Origin: DASVDE01 sp036381235
GTDB lineage: Bacteria; Actinomycetota; Thermoleophilia; Solirubrobacterales; 70-9
Assembly (NCBI GenBank): GCA_036381235.1
Contig: DASVDE010000001.1
Location: forward strand, 50,120 to 114,119
Length of the DNA: 64,000 nucleotides
Direction: 5' to 3'
Below the pieces are notes generated by a model. The model was given only the letters and a program-made list of their open reading frames with translations. It was not told the origin of the DNA and did no database searches. The position numbers and the translations under genes are program-made. Numbering within the stretch: the stretch's first letter is position 1; every line of letters starts with the position of its first letter. This document shows, piece after piece, positions 49,223 through 58,386 of the stretch.

Positions 49223-50410
49223 TCACTCGCTCGCTCCCGCGTCCGCCGCGGGCGGGTGGGCGAGTTCTACGACGCACCTGGCGGCGTCGAGCATCGTCTT
49301 CTCCTGGTGCAGATTGGGGAGGTCGGCCTCGGCGAGAATCTTCAGCCCCTCCTCGGAGTTCGTCCCGTCGAGGCGGACGACCAGCGGCACAGCGATCTCG
49401 ATCTGCTGAGAGGCCTCGACGATCCCCTTCGCGATCTCGTCGCAGCGGGTTATGCCGCCGAAGATGTTGAAGAGGATTGCCGTGACCTTCCGATCGGAGG
49501 TGATCACGGTCAACGCGTCGACGATCGCCTCCGCTTTCGAGCCGCCGCCGGCGTCGAGGAAGTTGGCGGGGGCGCCGCCGGCCTGGGCGACCACGTCCAG
49601 CGTCGACATGCAGAGGCCGGCGCCGTTGGCGAGGATGCCGACGTTGCCGTCGAGCTTGACGTAGGTGAGCCCCTTCTCCCGCGCCATCGCCTCCTGCGGG
49701 TCGTCGTCAGAGGACTCGGCGATCTCGGCCAGGTCCTCGTGACGGAACAGCGCGTTGTTGTCGATCGTCACCTTGGCGTCAAGCGCGACGACCTCGCGGT
49801 CGGCGGTGACGATCAACGGGTTGACCTCGATCAGCGTCGCGTCCTCTCCGGCGGCCACCTCGGCCAGTTTCGCCAGCACCTCGGCCGCCCCCTCGCGAAC
49901 GTCCTCATCGAGGCCCGCGGCGTCGACGATCGGCCGCGCCGCGGCCGCGGTGAACGGCTGCGTCGGGTCTATGTGGCGCTTTATGAGCGCCTCGGGGCTC
50001 TTCTCCGCCACCGCCTCGATGTCCATCCCTCCCTGGCTGGAAACCAGCGCCAAAAGCTTCTTCTCTCCCCGGTCGAGGATCACCGAGGCGTAGTACTCGG
50101 CGGCGATGTCCGAGCCCCCCTCGACCCAGACCTGGTGGACAGGGAACGGCCCCTCCCCGCGGGGGCCGAAGATGTCCATGCCGATGATCGCCTCTGCGTG
50201 GGCGCGCGCCTCCTCCGCATCGCCGGCGATCTTGATTCCACCCGCCTTGCCACGGCCGCCGATCAGCACCTGGGCCTTGATCGCGCAGGGGTAGCCGATC
50301 CCCTCGGCGGCGGCAACCGCCTCATCGACGGTCGAGGCGACTTCGCCGCTGGGCACGGCAACGCCGTGCTTGGCGAACAGCTGCTTGCCCTGGTATTCGA
50401 GTAGGTCCAT
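49223..50410 (-). CDS. sucC: Succinyl-CoA ligase beta subunit
   Basis: 395 residues from the ATG opening MDLLEYQGKQLFAKHGV; a GTG four codons upstream is also in frame. ATP-grasp motifs are present: AIKAQVLIGGRGKAGGIK, EVNPLIVTADREVVALDAK and GGITRCDEIAKGIV near the C-terminus. FLDAGGGSKAEAI is another hallmark. It pairs with SucD to convert succinyl-CoA to succinate with ATP or GTP formation. Divergent from the HAD dehalogenase gene; the 161-base gap has a GC-rich palindrome (GCCCCGCGGCGGGGC) but no other clear signal. Confidence 0.95.
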   Translation of the reverse strand: MDLLEYQGKQLFAKHGVAVPSGEVASTVDEAVAAAEGIGYPCAIKAQVLIGGRGKAGGIKIAGDAEEARAHAEAIIGMDIFGPRGEGPFPVHQVWVEGGSDIAAEYYASVILDRGEKKLLALVSSQGGMDIEAVAEKSPEALIKRHIDPTQPFTAAAARPIVDAAGLDEDVREGAAEVLAKLAEVAAGEDATLIEVNPLIVTADREVVALDAKVTIDNNALFRHEDLAEIAESSDDDPQEAMAREKGLTYVKLDGNVGILANGAGLCMSTLDVVAQAGGAPANFLDAGGGSKAEAIVDALTVITSDRKVTAILFNIFGGITRCDEIAKGIVEASQQIEIAVPLVVRLDGTNSEEGLKILAEADLPNLHQEKTMLDAARCVVELAHPPAADAGASE

Positions 50411-50571
50411 GTCGGAACGCACCGCCCTGGCGCGGGCGGCAGCCTATCCGAGATTGCAAGGGCGAAGCCCCGCGGCGGGGCGCTTGGCATAATGCCGCGG
50501 CCCCGTGAGCCCGAGCGAGTCCCGCTCGCAGTCTGATGGTTTGCGGGACTTGCGAAGCGAACACCTTATTT

Positions 50572-51255
50572 ATGGCGCTCCCGGCTCTGAAAAACATCAA
50601 ATGGGTTACCACCGATTGCTACGGCACCCTGATCGACTGGGAGAAGGGGATCGTCGACGCCGTCAACAAAGAGGCGAAGAAGGACGGCTTCAGCTTCGAG
50701 CAGGACGCTTTCCTGGCTCGTTTCATGGAGGTCCAGGCCGAAATCATGGCCGGGTCCTACGAGCTCTACGCAGAGGTCCTGCGCCGCACGATCGTCAAGG
50801 TCGCAGGTGAGCTGGGCTGGGAGATCGAACCCTCACGCGCTCAATTCCTGCCCAACAGCGTCGCCTACTGGCTCCCTTTCCGGGAAGCCAACGCGGCGAT
50901 GGACCGGCTCGGCAAGCGCTATGAGATCGGCATCGTCTCCAACATCGACGACAAACTGCTTGGAATCTCTCGCCGCCACCTGCGCACCGAGTTGGACCTC
51001 GTCGTCACCGCGCAGCAGGTCCGCAGCTACAAGCCGGACCCGACCCACTTCAAAGAGGCGGCGCGCCGGATCGGGGGCAAGAAAGGCTGGCTGCACATCG
51101 GCAGCGACTACACCAACGACGTCGCGCCGCTGCTGAAGATGAACGTGCCGGTCATCTGGGTCAACCGCCACGACGAGAAGCTCGAAGGCCGCAAAGCGCC
51201 CTCCGCCACGGTCAAGAATTTCCGTGAAGCGGCGAAAAAGCTCGGCGCGTCTTGA
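50572..51255 (+). CDS. HAD-like hydrolase, haloacid dehalogenase type II-like
   Basis: 227 residues from ATG 50572; the longer frame starts in the unconserved region. Motif I is WVTTDCYGTLIDWEKG (nucleophile Asp15), motif II IGIVSNIDDKLL, motif III Lys in RSYKPDPTHF, motif IV HIGSDYTNDV. The D-x-YGTL form and the small alpha-helical C1 cap (about 20-90) are those of L-2-haloacid dehalogenases and related phosphatases. Upstream bases (CACCTTATTT) are AT-rich and without a ribosome-binding site. Substrate uncertain. Confidence 0.85.
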   Translation: MALPALKNIKWVTTDCYGTLIDWEKGIVDAVNKEAKKDGFSFEQDAFLARFMEVQAEIMAGSYELYAEVLRRTIVKVAGELGWEIEPSRAQFLPNSVAYWLPFREANAAMDRLGKRYEIGIVSNIDDKLLGISRRHLRTELDLVVTAQQVRSYKPDPTHFKEAARRIGGKKGWLHIGSDYTNDVAPLLKMNVPVIWVNRHDEKLEGRKAPSATVKNFREAAKKLGAS

Positions 51256-51325
51256 GCGTCTTCTAGCGTTGGGGCGCAACTCAGACGGGTAGACGCGGGT
51301 TTCGGCCCGTAGGCGCCTCGGCCAC

Positions 51326-51371
51326 GGGTGAATGGGTCTGACCCCGCATGGGTAGCGAATCCCATTCATCC
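51326..51371. repeat. Hairpin before the sulfatase gene (GGGGTCA family)
   Basis: GGGTGAATGGG (51326-51336) and CCCATTCATCC (51361-51371) pair at 10 of 11 positions; inside them GGGTCTGACCC (51334-51344) forms a second, mutually exclusive hairpin. The TGACCCC core matches the elements at 26708 and 61026. It ends 10 bases before the sulfatase ATG, so it could also affect translation. Confidence 0.55.
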
Positions 51372-51381
51372 CCAGATAGAC

Positions 51382-53112
51382 ATGGGTAAACGACGTACAC
51401 AATCCCTTTCGCTTGCGCTGGCGTTGCTCGCCACGCTGGCGCTTGCGCCGGCCGGAGGCGGAGAGCGGGCCTCTGCCGCCTCGGCCACACCTCCCAGCTT
51501 CGTCGTGATCCAGACCGACGACCAGACGCTGGATGGCCTCTACGCCTCCTTCGCCCCGCTCGGCGGAGCGCCGATCTACGCGATGCCGAACACGCTGAAG
51601 CTGATCGCCGATCGCGGCATCACCTTCAATCGCTACTACATCCCTTATCCCCTCTGCTGCCCCTCGCGGACCAGCCTGCTCACCGGGCGCTACGCGCACA
51701 ACCACAACGTGCGCGGCAACGTGCCGCCCAACGGCGGCTTCACGGGGTTCTCCTTCCGCGGCGCGATGACCCACAACCTCGCCATCTGGCTGCAGCAGGC
51801 CGGCTACCGGACTATCCACGTCGGCAAGTTCCTCAACGGCTACGGCGACGCGCCCTACGACAACGGAACGATCGTCCCGCCCGGCTGGAGCGCTTGGCAC
51901 TCGGTGCTGAAGGCCGACACCGATCACTACTTCTACGGCTACACGCTGAACAACAACGGCTCGCTCGACGGGCCCTATGGCGACTCCGGCAGCTGGGACA
52001 CCCGCGAGTACGGCGTCCGCGACGATTTCGGTTGCCCGTTCGCGCCGGCCAACGGCCTGCCCTGCCTGCACGAGACCGACACGCTCACCAACATCGCCTC
52101 CGGCGAGCTGACGAGCACGCCTCCCGACAAGCCCTTCTACCTGCAACTCGACTACACCGCCCCCCACGGCGACTTCCGCCGTCCCGCAGGGCCGGAGCCG
52201 ACCCCGCGCCACTACGACTCCTTCTTGGGGGCGCCGCTACCGCACAACCGCTCACAGGGCCTCGACGAGGGCAACGTGCGGGACAAGCCCCGCTTCATCC
52301 GCGACGCACCACATCTCTCCCTGTTGGACAAGCACACCTACCGCACCTACTGGCAGAAGCAGCTCGAGTCCCTGCGCGACATCGACGACGGCGTCAAACA
52401 GGTGATCGACACGATCGGCAGCCTGCACCGACTGCGCAACACCTACGTCATCTTCACCTCCGACAACGGCTTCTTCTTCGGCGAGCACCGGCTGATCGGC
52501 GGCAAGTTCCTCGCCTACGAGCCGGCCACCCACATGCCCTTCCTGATGCGCGGCCCGGGCATCGAGCCCGGCTCCGCGACAGGCGAGCTGGCGGCGAACA
52601 TCGACGTCGCCCCCACCATCCTCGAGCTGGCCGGAGCGACAGCGGACAAGAGCATCGACGGACGCTCGATGGTCCCCTACCTGCGCGACCCCGATCTGCG
52701 CACGCGGCGGCCGATCATCTTCGAGTCCTTCGTCGAGAGCGCCGACGTGGAGGCCAATGGCCTGATCACCCGCAAACAGGCGCGCTCCAACGGGGCGACC
52801 GCCTCGATCCTGGCTCCCCCCAAGGACTACGAGGGAATCCGCCTCGGGCCCTACAAGTACATCGCCTGGCCAAGCGGCGAGAAGGAGCTGTACGACATCA
52901 ACCGGGACCCCGACGAGCTGAACAACATCGTCAAGGTGCCGAACTTCTTCCCGATCCGCAATTACCTCCATCGTGAGCTGCGCAAGTACGAGGACTGCAT
53001 CGGCCGGAGCTGTAGCGAGCCGACGGCGAAGATTCCGCTTACCCGAAAGGAGCAGCAGCGGGAGCGGGCGAAGCGGAAGAAGCAGCAGAGGGACAAGAAC
53101 AAAAACCGGTAG
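51382..53112 (+). CDS. Secreted arylsulfatase-type sulfatase
   Basis: 576 residues from ATG 51382. Signal peptide residues 1-32 (SLALALLATLALAPAGG). Sulfatase signature LCCPSRTSLLTGRY: Cys92 fits CxPSR and would be converted to formylglycine by an FGE enzyme (not in view). QTDDQT (Asp46/Asp47) are metal ligands, as are the Asp and Asn of FTSDNGFFFGEH. The DUF4976-like C-terminal part runs to about 540, followed by a lysine/arginine-rich tail (REQQRERAKRKKQQRDKNKN). It is probably extracytoplasmic, releasing sulfate from sulfated glycans or other esters. An upstream in-frame ATG 51328 is inside the hairpin and less likely. Confidence 0.9.
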   Translation: MGKRRTQSLSLALALLATLALAPAGGGERASAASATPPSFVVIQTDDQTLDGLYASFAPLGGAPIYAMPNTLKLIADRGITFNRYYIPYPLCCPSRTSLLTGRYAHNHNVRGNVPPNGGFTGFSFRGAMTHNLAIWLQQAGYRTIHVGKFLNGYGDAPYDNGTIVPPGWSAWHSVLKADTDHYFYGYTLNNNGSLDGPYGDSGSWDTREYGVRDDFGCPFAPANGLPCLHETDTLTNIASGELTSTPPDKPFYLQLDYTAPHGDFRRPAGPEPTPRHYDSFLGAPLPHNRSQGLDEGNVRDKPRFIRDAPHLSLLDKHTYRTYWQKQLESLRDIDDGVKQVIDTIGSLHRLRNTYVIFTSDNGFFFGEHRLIGGKFLAYEPATHMPFLMRGPGIEPGSATGELAANIDVAPTILELAGATADKSIDGRSMVPYLRDPDLRTRRPIIFESFVESADVEANGLITRKQARSNGATASILAPPKDYEGIRLGPYKYIAWPSGEKELYDINRDPDELNNIVKVPNFFPIRNYLHRELRKYEDCIGRSCSEPTAKIPLTRKEQQRERAKRKKQQRDKNKNR

Positions 53113-53114
53113 CG

Positions 53115-53231
53115 GCGGGAGAGGTCGGGTACCCCTCCCCGCTCAACTTTTTCGGTGGGGCGGGAGTGGCTGGGCCGCGGTCGGATCGCCGAAAAAGTAC
53201 AAGCCGCAGAGAGGGATACCCGACCTCCCGC
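53115..53231. repeat. Long imperfect inverted repeat between convergent genes
   Basis: Arms 53115-53155 and 53189-53231 share GCGGGA, GGTCGGGTA, CCCTC and a perfect ACTTTTTCGG/CCGAAAAAGT end, with small gaps, around a 33-base spacer. It fills most of the 176-base space between the sulfatase and the biotin carboxylase gene, which are convergent. A bidirectional terminator or a REP/BIME-like element fits; T5/A5 runs lie next to the loop rather than after the stem, which is atypical for a terminator. Confidence 0.6.
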
Positions 53232-53288
53232 GAACCCGCAGAGTTCCGTTTGTCAGAGCTTGGGCCAGCCGAGAGAGCTGGTGGTGGT

Positions 53289-55049
53289 CTACTCGATCAC
53301 TGCGAGGATGTCGCCGCTGGAGACTGCTGCACCCTCGGAAACGTTGAGGGTGGTGACCTTGCCCGAGCGGTGGGCGGTGATTTCGTTCTCCATCTTCATC
53401 GCCTCGATCACGCAGATCAGGTCGCCCTCCTCGACGCCGGTGCCCTGCTCGACCGCGACTTTCAGGACCGTGCCCTGAAGGGGGGACGGGAGGGATTCGG
53501 TGGAGGCCGCCGCGGCGCCCCCGGACTTGCGCTCGCGCTTCGGCGGTTTGCGGCCGCCGGTCGCCGGTGCGGGACCGGTTGCGCCCGCCTCTCCGATTAC
53601 CTTCACGTCGAAGAGCTTGCCCGAGACCTCGACCTTGTAGTCGCGCTCGACGGTCTCGACACCCTCCGGCGCCTCGGCGAGGGGCGCAACCCCCTCCGGC
53701 GCGGTCGACTTCAGCCAGTCGCGGTCCTCCATCAGGTCGCGGCATGTCTCCCCGTTTGCCCACTGCTGAGTGGCGAGGAGCGCGCTGTGGAAGGGGATCA
53801 GCGTGGTGAGGCCGCCAACCTCGTACTCGCCCAGCGCCCGCAGCATGCGTCGGGTCGCGTGCTCGCGATCGACGTCCCAGACGATCAGCTTCGCCACCAT
53901 CGGGTCGTACATCGGCGTCACCTCGGAGCCCGCCTCGACTCCGGAGTCGACCCGCACGCCCGGGCCGGCGGGCTCACGGTAGCTGGTGATCGCCCCCGGC
54001 GCCGGGGCGAATTTCTTATGCGCCGCCTCGGCGTTGATCCGGCACTCGATCGCGTGGCCGCGCAACTCGACGTCACCCTGACCGATCGACAGCTGCTCGC
54101 CGGCGGCGACCAGGATCTGCTCGCGGACGATGTCGATGCCTGTGACCATCTCGGTCACGCAGTGCTCGACCTGCACCCGGGTGTTCATCTCGAGAAAGAA
54201 GTACTCCTCGCCGACCTGCAGGCCCTCGACCGTGCCGGCGCCGCGGTAGCCGACCGCCGCTGCCGCATCGGTCGCTATCTTGCCGATCCGCTCCCTCATC
54301 TCCTCGTCGACGCGAGGGCCGGGCGCCTCCTCGATCACCTTCTGGTGGCGGCGCTGGACCGAGCAGTCGCGCTCGCCGAGGTGGATCACGTTGCCGTGGG
54401 AGTCGGCCAGCACCTGAACCTCGACGTGGCGCGGGTCCTCCAGATAGCGCTCGACGTACACGCGCGAGTCGGAGAAGAACTTCTCACCCTCGCGCGCGGC
54501 GCCCTCGAAGGCGTCCCCCAGATCGTCGGGGGTCAGCGCCACGCGGAAGCCCTTGCCGCCGCCGCCGCCCGCCGCCTTGCAGGCGACCGGGTAGCCGGCA
54601 TCATCGGCCTGCTTGGCCGCCTCGGCGACGTCCTTGGCGGGAGCGGTCGCGCCTGGCACGATCGGCACCCCCGCCTCGGCCATGATCTCGCGCGCCCGCG
54701 TCTTCGACCCCATCGCCTCGATCGCCTCGGGAGGGGGTCCGATGAAGACGAGCCCTGCCTCGGCACAGGCACGGGCGAAGTCGGCGTTCTCGGCCAGGAA
54801 CCCGTAGCCGGGGTGGATCGCCTCCGCGCCCGCCTCTTTCGCCGTGTCGATGATCTTGAGGACGTTCAGATAGCTCTCGGCCGGCACAGCGGGGCCGATC
54901 AGAAATGCCTCATCCGCCTCACGCACATGGGGCGCGTCACGGTCGATCTCCGAGTAGACGGCGACCGAGCCGATCCCCATCTCCTTCAGGGTCCTCGCGA
55001 CCCGGATCGCGATCTCCCCGCGATTGGCTATCAGCACCTTCTCGAACAT
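53289..55049 (-). CDS. Biotin carboxylase-BCCP fused alpha subunit of acyl-CoA carboxylase
   Basis: 586 residues from ATG. Biotin carboxylase domain 1-445: FEKVLIANRGEIAIRVAR, AIHPGYGFLAEN, KAAGGGGGKGFR (ATP-grasp Gly loop), ERDCSVQRRHQKVIEEAP and FLEMNTRVQVEHCVTE. A linker of about 65 residues, rich in Gly, Ala and Lys, leads to the BCCP domain (about 515-586) with EAMKMEN, whose Lys carries biotin. Actinobacterial acetyl/propionyl-CoA carboxylases use this AccA-type subunit with a separate carboxyltransferase (AccD) not seen here. Supplies malonyl- or methylmalonyl-CoA. Confidence 0.94.
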   Translation of the reverse strand: MFEKVLIANRGEIAIRVARTLKEMGIGSVAVYSEIDRDAPHVREADEAFLIGPAVPAESYLNVLKIIDTAKEAGAEAIHPGYGFLAENADFARACAEAGLVFIGPPPEAIEAMGSKTRAREIMAEAGVPIVPGATAPAKDVAEAAKQADDAGYPVACKAAGGGGGKGFRVALTPDDLGDAFEGAAREGEKFFSDSRVYVERYLEDPRHVEVQVLADSHGNVIHLGERDCSVQRRHQKVIEEAPGPRVDEEMRERIGKIATDAAAAVGYRGAGTVEGLQVGEEYFFLEMNTRVQVEHCVTEMVTGIDIVREQILVAAGEQLSIGQGDVELRGHAIECRINAEAAHKKFAPAPGAITSYREPAGPGVRVDSGVEAGSEVTPMYDPMVAKLIVWDVDREHATRRMLRALGEYEVGGLTTLIPFHSALLATQQWANGETCRDLMEDRDWLKSTAPEGVAPLAEAPEGVETVERDYKVEVSGKLFDVKVIGEAGATGPAPATGGRKPPKRERKSGGAAAASTESLPSPLQGTVLKVAVEQGTGVEEGDLICVIEAMKMENEITAHRSGKVTTLNVSEGAAVSSGDILAVIE

Positions 55050-55095
55050 TGCTGGCGCGGCAGTCTATTTACGCGAGCAGTCGCCAGGCCGGCCG

Positions 55096-57057
55096 CTACG
55101 GCCGACGTTGGGCGGTCGGAACGCGATCCCCTGCCGGCTTGCGGATCAGCACGATCAAACGGTGCTTCCGGGCCCGGTAGCCACCCGTCGGGAGAAAGTC
55201 CACCTTGATCCTGGACCTGGCCCTCTGGTGCCGCTTGAGGCGCTTCAGCAACTTGCGCTTGGGCTTGATCTGAAGCTCGACGCGTCCACTGTGGCCAAAG
55301 TAGCGACGTACTTTCCGCACGCCCCCGCCAAACAAAACCAGCCTGCCGGGCGCGGAGATCCTGCCGAAGAGAGTCGCCCTTCCGGTGCGCTTGTTTCGCT
55401 TCAGCTTGCCGAGGCTGAAGCGGTTGGGGGCGATGATCGAGATCGCTCCCCCGCCGGTCACCGGTGTGCCCGCCGAATCCTTGGCGGCGACCGTCACCTG
55501 ATAGGAGCCGGGCGCCGTGTAGGTATGGGTGACGGCGGTGCCATCGGCCATGGTGCCATCGCCGAAGCTGAAGGCGGTGGAGGCGATCGGCCAGACGTCG
55601 AAGGGGTCGGCCGAGAACGAGACCGGCTCGCCGACCACCCCCGAGGCGGGGATGGAGAGGCTGCGCAACACGGGAGCGTCGACGTCGTAGCCGGCCGCCT
55701 GGACGATGCTGTTGGCGCCGTTGGAGCGATACCAAACCGTTGTGGCATCGCCGACGGAGTCCATCGCCACCCCGGGCGAAACCGCGTCCTGGCCGGGTGC
55801 GGAGAGGTCGGCCGGGGGCGAGAAGGCGCCACCCGGCTCTCGGGTCGCGGCCTGCGCGATCGCGCTGAGGCCGTCAGATCGCCTCCAGACGACCGTCGCA
55901 GCCCCGGAGGCGTTCATTGCCACCTCCGGATCGAAGGCGTCCTGACCGGGTGCGGAGAGGTCGGCCGGCGCCGAAAAGACACCCCCGGGCGGGCGGGTCG
56001 CGGCCTGGATGATGAAGTTGGAGCCGTTCGAACGAGTCCAGACCGCGGTTGCGTCACCGCCGGGCGCGATCGCGATATCAGGGGTAAAGGCATCCTGGCC
56101 GCTCGCGGAGAGATCGACCGGGCTTGTGAAGCTCCCACCCGGAGCGCCACTGGCAGCCCGAATGAGCTGATCGACGCCATCGGACTCCGCCCAGACCACC
56201 GTTGCCTCCCCGGTTGCATCCATCGCCACGGCAGGGAGACCGGCGTCGTGGCTGGTGTCGGAGATAGGGATCGGGGCGGCAAAGCTCGCTCCAGCCAGAC
56301 GGCTGGAGACCTGGATCAGCGAGTGAGCAAGAGCGCTGTCGTTGTACTGCCAGGCCACGACCACATCGCCTGAGGCGTCAACCGCAACGCCGGGGTTGTT
56401 GGCATCGTCTCCAACAACGAGCGGGAGGGGCGAGACGATCATGGGCGCGGAGAAGCTGCCACCGGCCGGCCGTACCGACGCCAGTACAGAGAACTGATTC
56501 GGATCCTCGACAGAATCCGGATCCTTCTGAATCCAAACCAGGGCGGCAGCGCCCCCCGGGCCGACCGCGACATGGAAGTCGCGGGGAGCAGCCGCGGTGG
56601 AGGAGACCGAGATGTCAATCGGAGCCGAAAAGCTGCCGCCCGGCGCGCGGGTCGCGGCCTGGGTCACGTATTTGCCACTGGCGATATCGAAGTGCCGCCA
56701 CACGGCAACCGCCTCGCCCTGCGGCGAGATCGCGACATCGGGGTTGGTCGAGCTCGGAGACAGGTCGACAGGAGCGGAAAAGGCGCTGCCGGGGCTCCGG
56801 GTCGATACCTGGACGTCGTGGTTGATGCCGTTTTGGCGCTCCCAGATCGCAACCGTCTCTCCGGAATCGCCCATAGCGACAGCCGAGCTGGTCGCGTCTT
56901 TACCGGGTCCCGATAGATCCATCGCCGGCAACCATGCGGGCGCGGCAGGCGCCGAGGATGCGAGCAGCAGCATCAACGCCCCAGTCAGCGATGCCGCCGC
57001 GAGCAGCCTGCGGCCAACGCCCATCGACCCGGCAGGTTTTGCGCTTTTCCCTGTCAT
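55096..57057 (-). CDS. Secreted repeat protein with PKD domain, unknown function
   Basis: 653 residues from ATG; signal peptide residues 14-40. Residues 45-460 contain about eight repeats of roughly 50 residues with a core like AAVWTRSNGSNFIIQAAT and FSAPVDLSASGQDA, predicted all-beta and probably propeller-like. A PKD domain (about 470-545) has FSFGDGTMADGTAVTHTY. The C-terminal 90 residues are basic (RKHRLIVLIRKPAGDR), as in the protein at 46570. Many repeats are nearly identical, implying recent duplication. Probably an extracellular binding or surface protein. Confidence 0.8.
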   Translation of the reverse strand: MTGKSAKPAGSMGVGRRLLAAASLTGALMLLLASSAPAAPAWLPAMDLSGPGKDATSSAVAMGDSGETVAIWERQNGINHDVQVSTRSPGSAFSAPVDLSPSSTNPDVAISPQGEAVAVWRHFDIASGKYVTQAATRAPGGSFSAPIDISVSSTAAAPRDFHVAVGPGGAAALVWIQKDPDSVEDPNQFSVLASVRPAGGSFSAPMIVSPLPLVVGDDANNPGVAVDASGDVVVAWQYNDSALAHSLIQVSSRLAGASFAAPIPISDTSHDAGLPAVAMDATGEATVVWAESDGVDQLIRAASGAPGGSFTSPVDLSASGQDAFTPDIAIAPGGDATAVWTRSNGSNFIIQAATRPPGGVFSAPADLSAPGQDAFDPEVAMNASGAATVVWRRSDGLSAIAQAATREPGGAFSPPADLSAPGQDAVSPGVAMDSVGDATTVWYRSNGANSIVQAAGYDVDAPVLRSLSIPASGVVGEPVSFSADPFDVWPIASTAFSFGDGTMADGTAVTHTYTAPGSYQVTVAAKDSAGTPVTGGGAISIIAPNRFSLGKLKRNKRTGRATLFGRISAPGRLVLFGGGVRKVRRYFGHSGRVELQIKPKRKLLKRLKRHQRARSRIKVDFLPTGGYRARKHRLIVLIRKPAGDRVPTAQRRP

Positions 57058-57145
57058 CTACAGGCCTGTTCCTCCCCTAAACCATCGAAACGGCCAAACG
57101 GACCGTAGCGCCCACGGATAGCGGGCGCGGCTAGGCTGCCCGCCG

Positions 57146-57955
57146 ATGCTGATCGAGCTGCAGAGCCACTCGACCGTCTCCGACGGGCAGCTGGAGCCGG
57201 CCGGAGTCGTCGAAAAGGCGGCGGAGGCCGGGGTGACGACGCTGGCGCTGAGCGACCACGACGCGATCGCCGGGGTGGCCGAGGCGGCCGAGGCGGCTGA
57301 GCGGCTGGGGATCGAGCTGGTTCCCGCGATCGAGATGTCCTGCGTGCACGAATACGCCGACGACCTCCACATCTGCGGCTACTGGGTCGACCTGGGGAAG
57401 ATCGCCCCCGCCTGCGAGCGCGCCCAGCACGAGCGGGTGACGCGGGCGGGCGAGATCGTCGAGAGACTGCGTGGCTTCGGCTTCGACATCCACCTCGAGG
57501 ACGCCGTCAGGGAGGCGGGCGACGCGCTCTCGATCGGCCGCCCCCACATCGCCCGCGCGGCCGGGGCAACCGGCGACCTCGGCCCCTTCTTCGAGGAGTA
57601 CCTGGTACCCGGCGCCAAGGCCTTCGTCCCCCGCCGCTGGCCAACCGCCGAGCAGGCGGTCGAGATCATTCACGAGGCCGGCGGCGTAGCCGTCGTCGCC
57701 CACCCCTACTGGGACATCTCTGTGCCAACCGAGGTCGACGAGTTGATCCGCGCCCTGCCGATCGACGGAATCGAGGCCTTCTACCCAACCCACAGCAAGG
57801 AGCAGACCGCCCACTTGCTCGAGCTTTGCGAAGAGCTCAACCTCGTCCCCACAGGCTCATCCGACTACCACGGCCCCACCCACAAGACCTTCTCCGAGTT
57901 CGGCGCCTACAACACCTACGGCCTCGACGAACCCCAGGTCCCACCCAGGCCATAA
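57146..57955 (+). CDS. PHP-domain phosphoesterase
   Basis: 269 residues from ATG. Metal motifs are in order: ELQSHSTVSDG, LALSDHDAIAG, GIELVPAIEMSC, ADDLHICGYWVD, SIGRPHIA, GVAVVAHPYWD and GSSDYHG, giving the His/Asp/Glu set of a trinuclear PHP site. Family relatives include RNase AM/YciV-type 5'-3' exonucleases acting on short RNAs and 3',5'-nucleoside bisphosphates. The product length matches. It begins 88 bases from the divergent PKD protein start. Confidence 0.88.
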   Translation: MLIELQSHSTVSDGQLEPAGVVEKAAEAGVTTLALSDHDAIAGVAEAAEAAERLGIELVPAIEMSCVHEYADDLHICGYWVDLGKIAPACERAQHERVTRAGEIVERLRGFGFDIHLEDAVREAGDALSIGRPHIARAAGATGDLGPFFEEYLVPGAKAFVPRRWPTAEQAVEIIHEAGGVAVVAHPYWDISVPTEVDELIRALPIDGIEAFYPTHSKEQTAHLLELCEELNLVPTGSSDYHGPTHKTFSEFGAYNTYGLDEPQVPPRP

Positions 57956-57963
57956 GCCGGGAG

Positions 57964-58356
57964 CTATTCCGCGTCGCACCAGGGCGCGACGATCATGAGC
58001 TTCCATCGCTCATCGATACGACGCAGGACCAAGGTCGGGCTGAGGGTCTGCTCGAAGCGCGAGCCTTCGACGCCGATGGAGCGGATCGTCCAGCGCTCCC
58101 TGGCCAGCGCCACCTCGCCGGCAATGACGACGTTGCAGGACTCAACCCTTATCTCCGAACGTCGAGCGATCAGCTGGGCGAGAACGGGTCGGATCCGGTC
58201 TCGCCCGTGGATGGCCGTGGCGTCAGGCGTGATCAGACAGGCGTCCCTGGCAAAACACGCAGTCGCCCCGTTGAGATCGCCGGAATTGAGCGTGTGCACG
58301 AACGAGAAATGTGCCTGTGGGCGTTTAAGTAGGTCATTGGCGAAAGCGCTTGCCAC
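57964..58356 (-). CDS. SnoaL/NTF2-like protein (DUF4440-like)
   Basis: 130 residues from GTG 58356. NTF2-fold features: HTLNSGDLNGATACFARDAC, IHGRDRIRPVLAQLIA, then beta strands ending ERWKLMIVAPW. Such cone-shaped folds are binding pockets or isomerases acting on small molecules; function varies widely. No membrane or signal segments. It ends eight bases from the convergent PHP gene stop. Confidence 0.75.
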   Translation of the reverse strand: MASAFANDLLKRPQAHFSFVHTLNSGDLNGATACFARDACLITPDATAIHGRDRIRPVLAQLIARRSEIRVESCNVVIAGEVALARERWTIRSIGVEGSRFEQTLSPTLVLRRIDERWKLMIVAPWCDAE

Positions 58357-58386
58357 GCTGTCATGCCTCCAATTCGAGTCAGACAG

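Noticed and set aside
50453..50500. Promoter-like CATAAT near 50489
   Set aside because: No -35 element at an acceptable distance on either strand and a GC-rich palindrome nearby.
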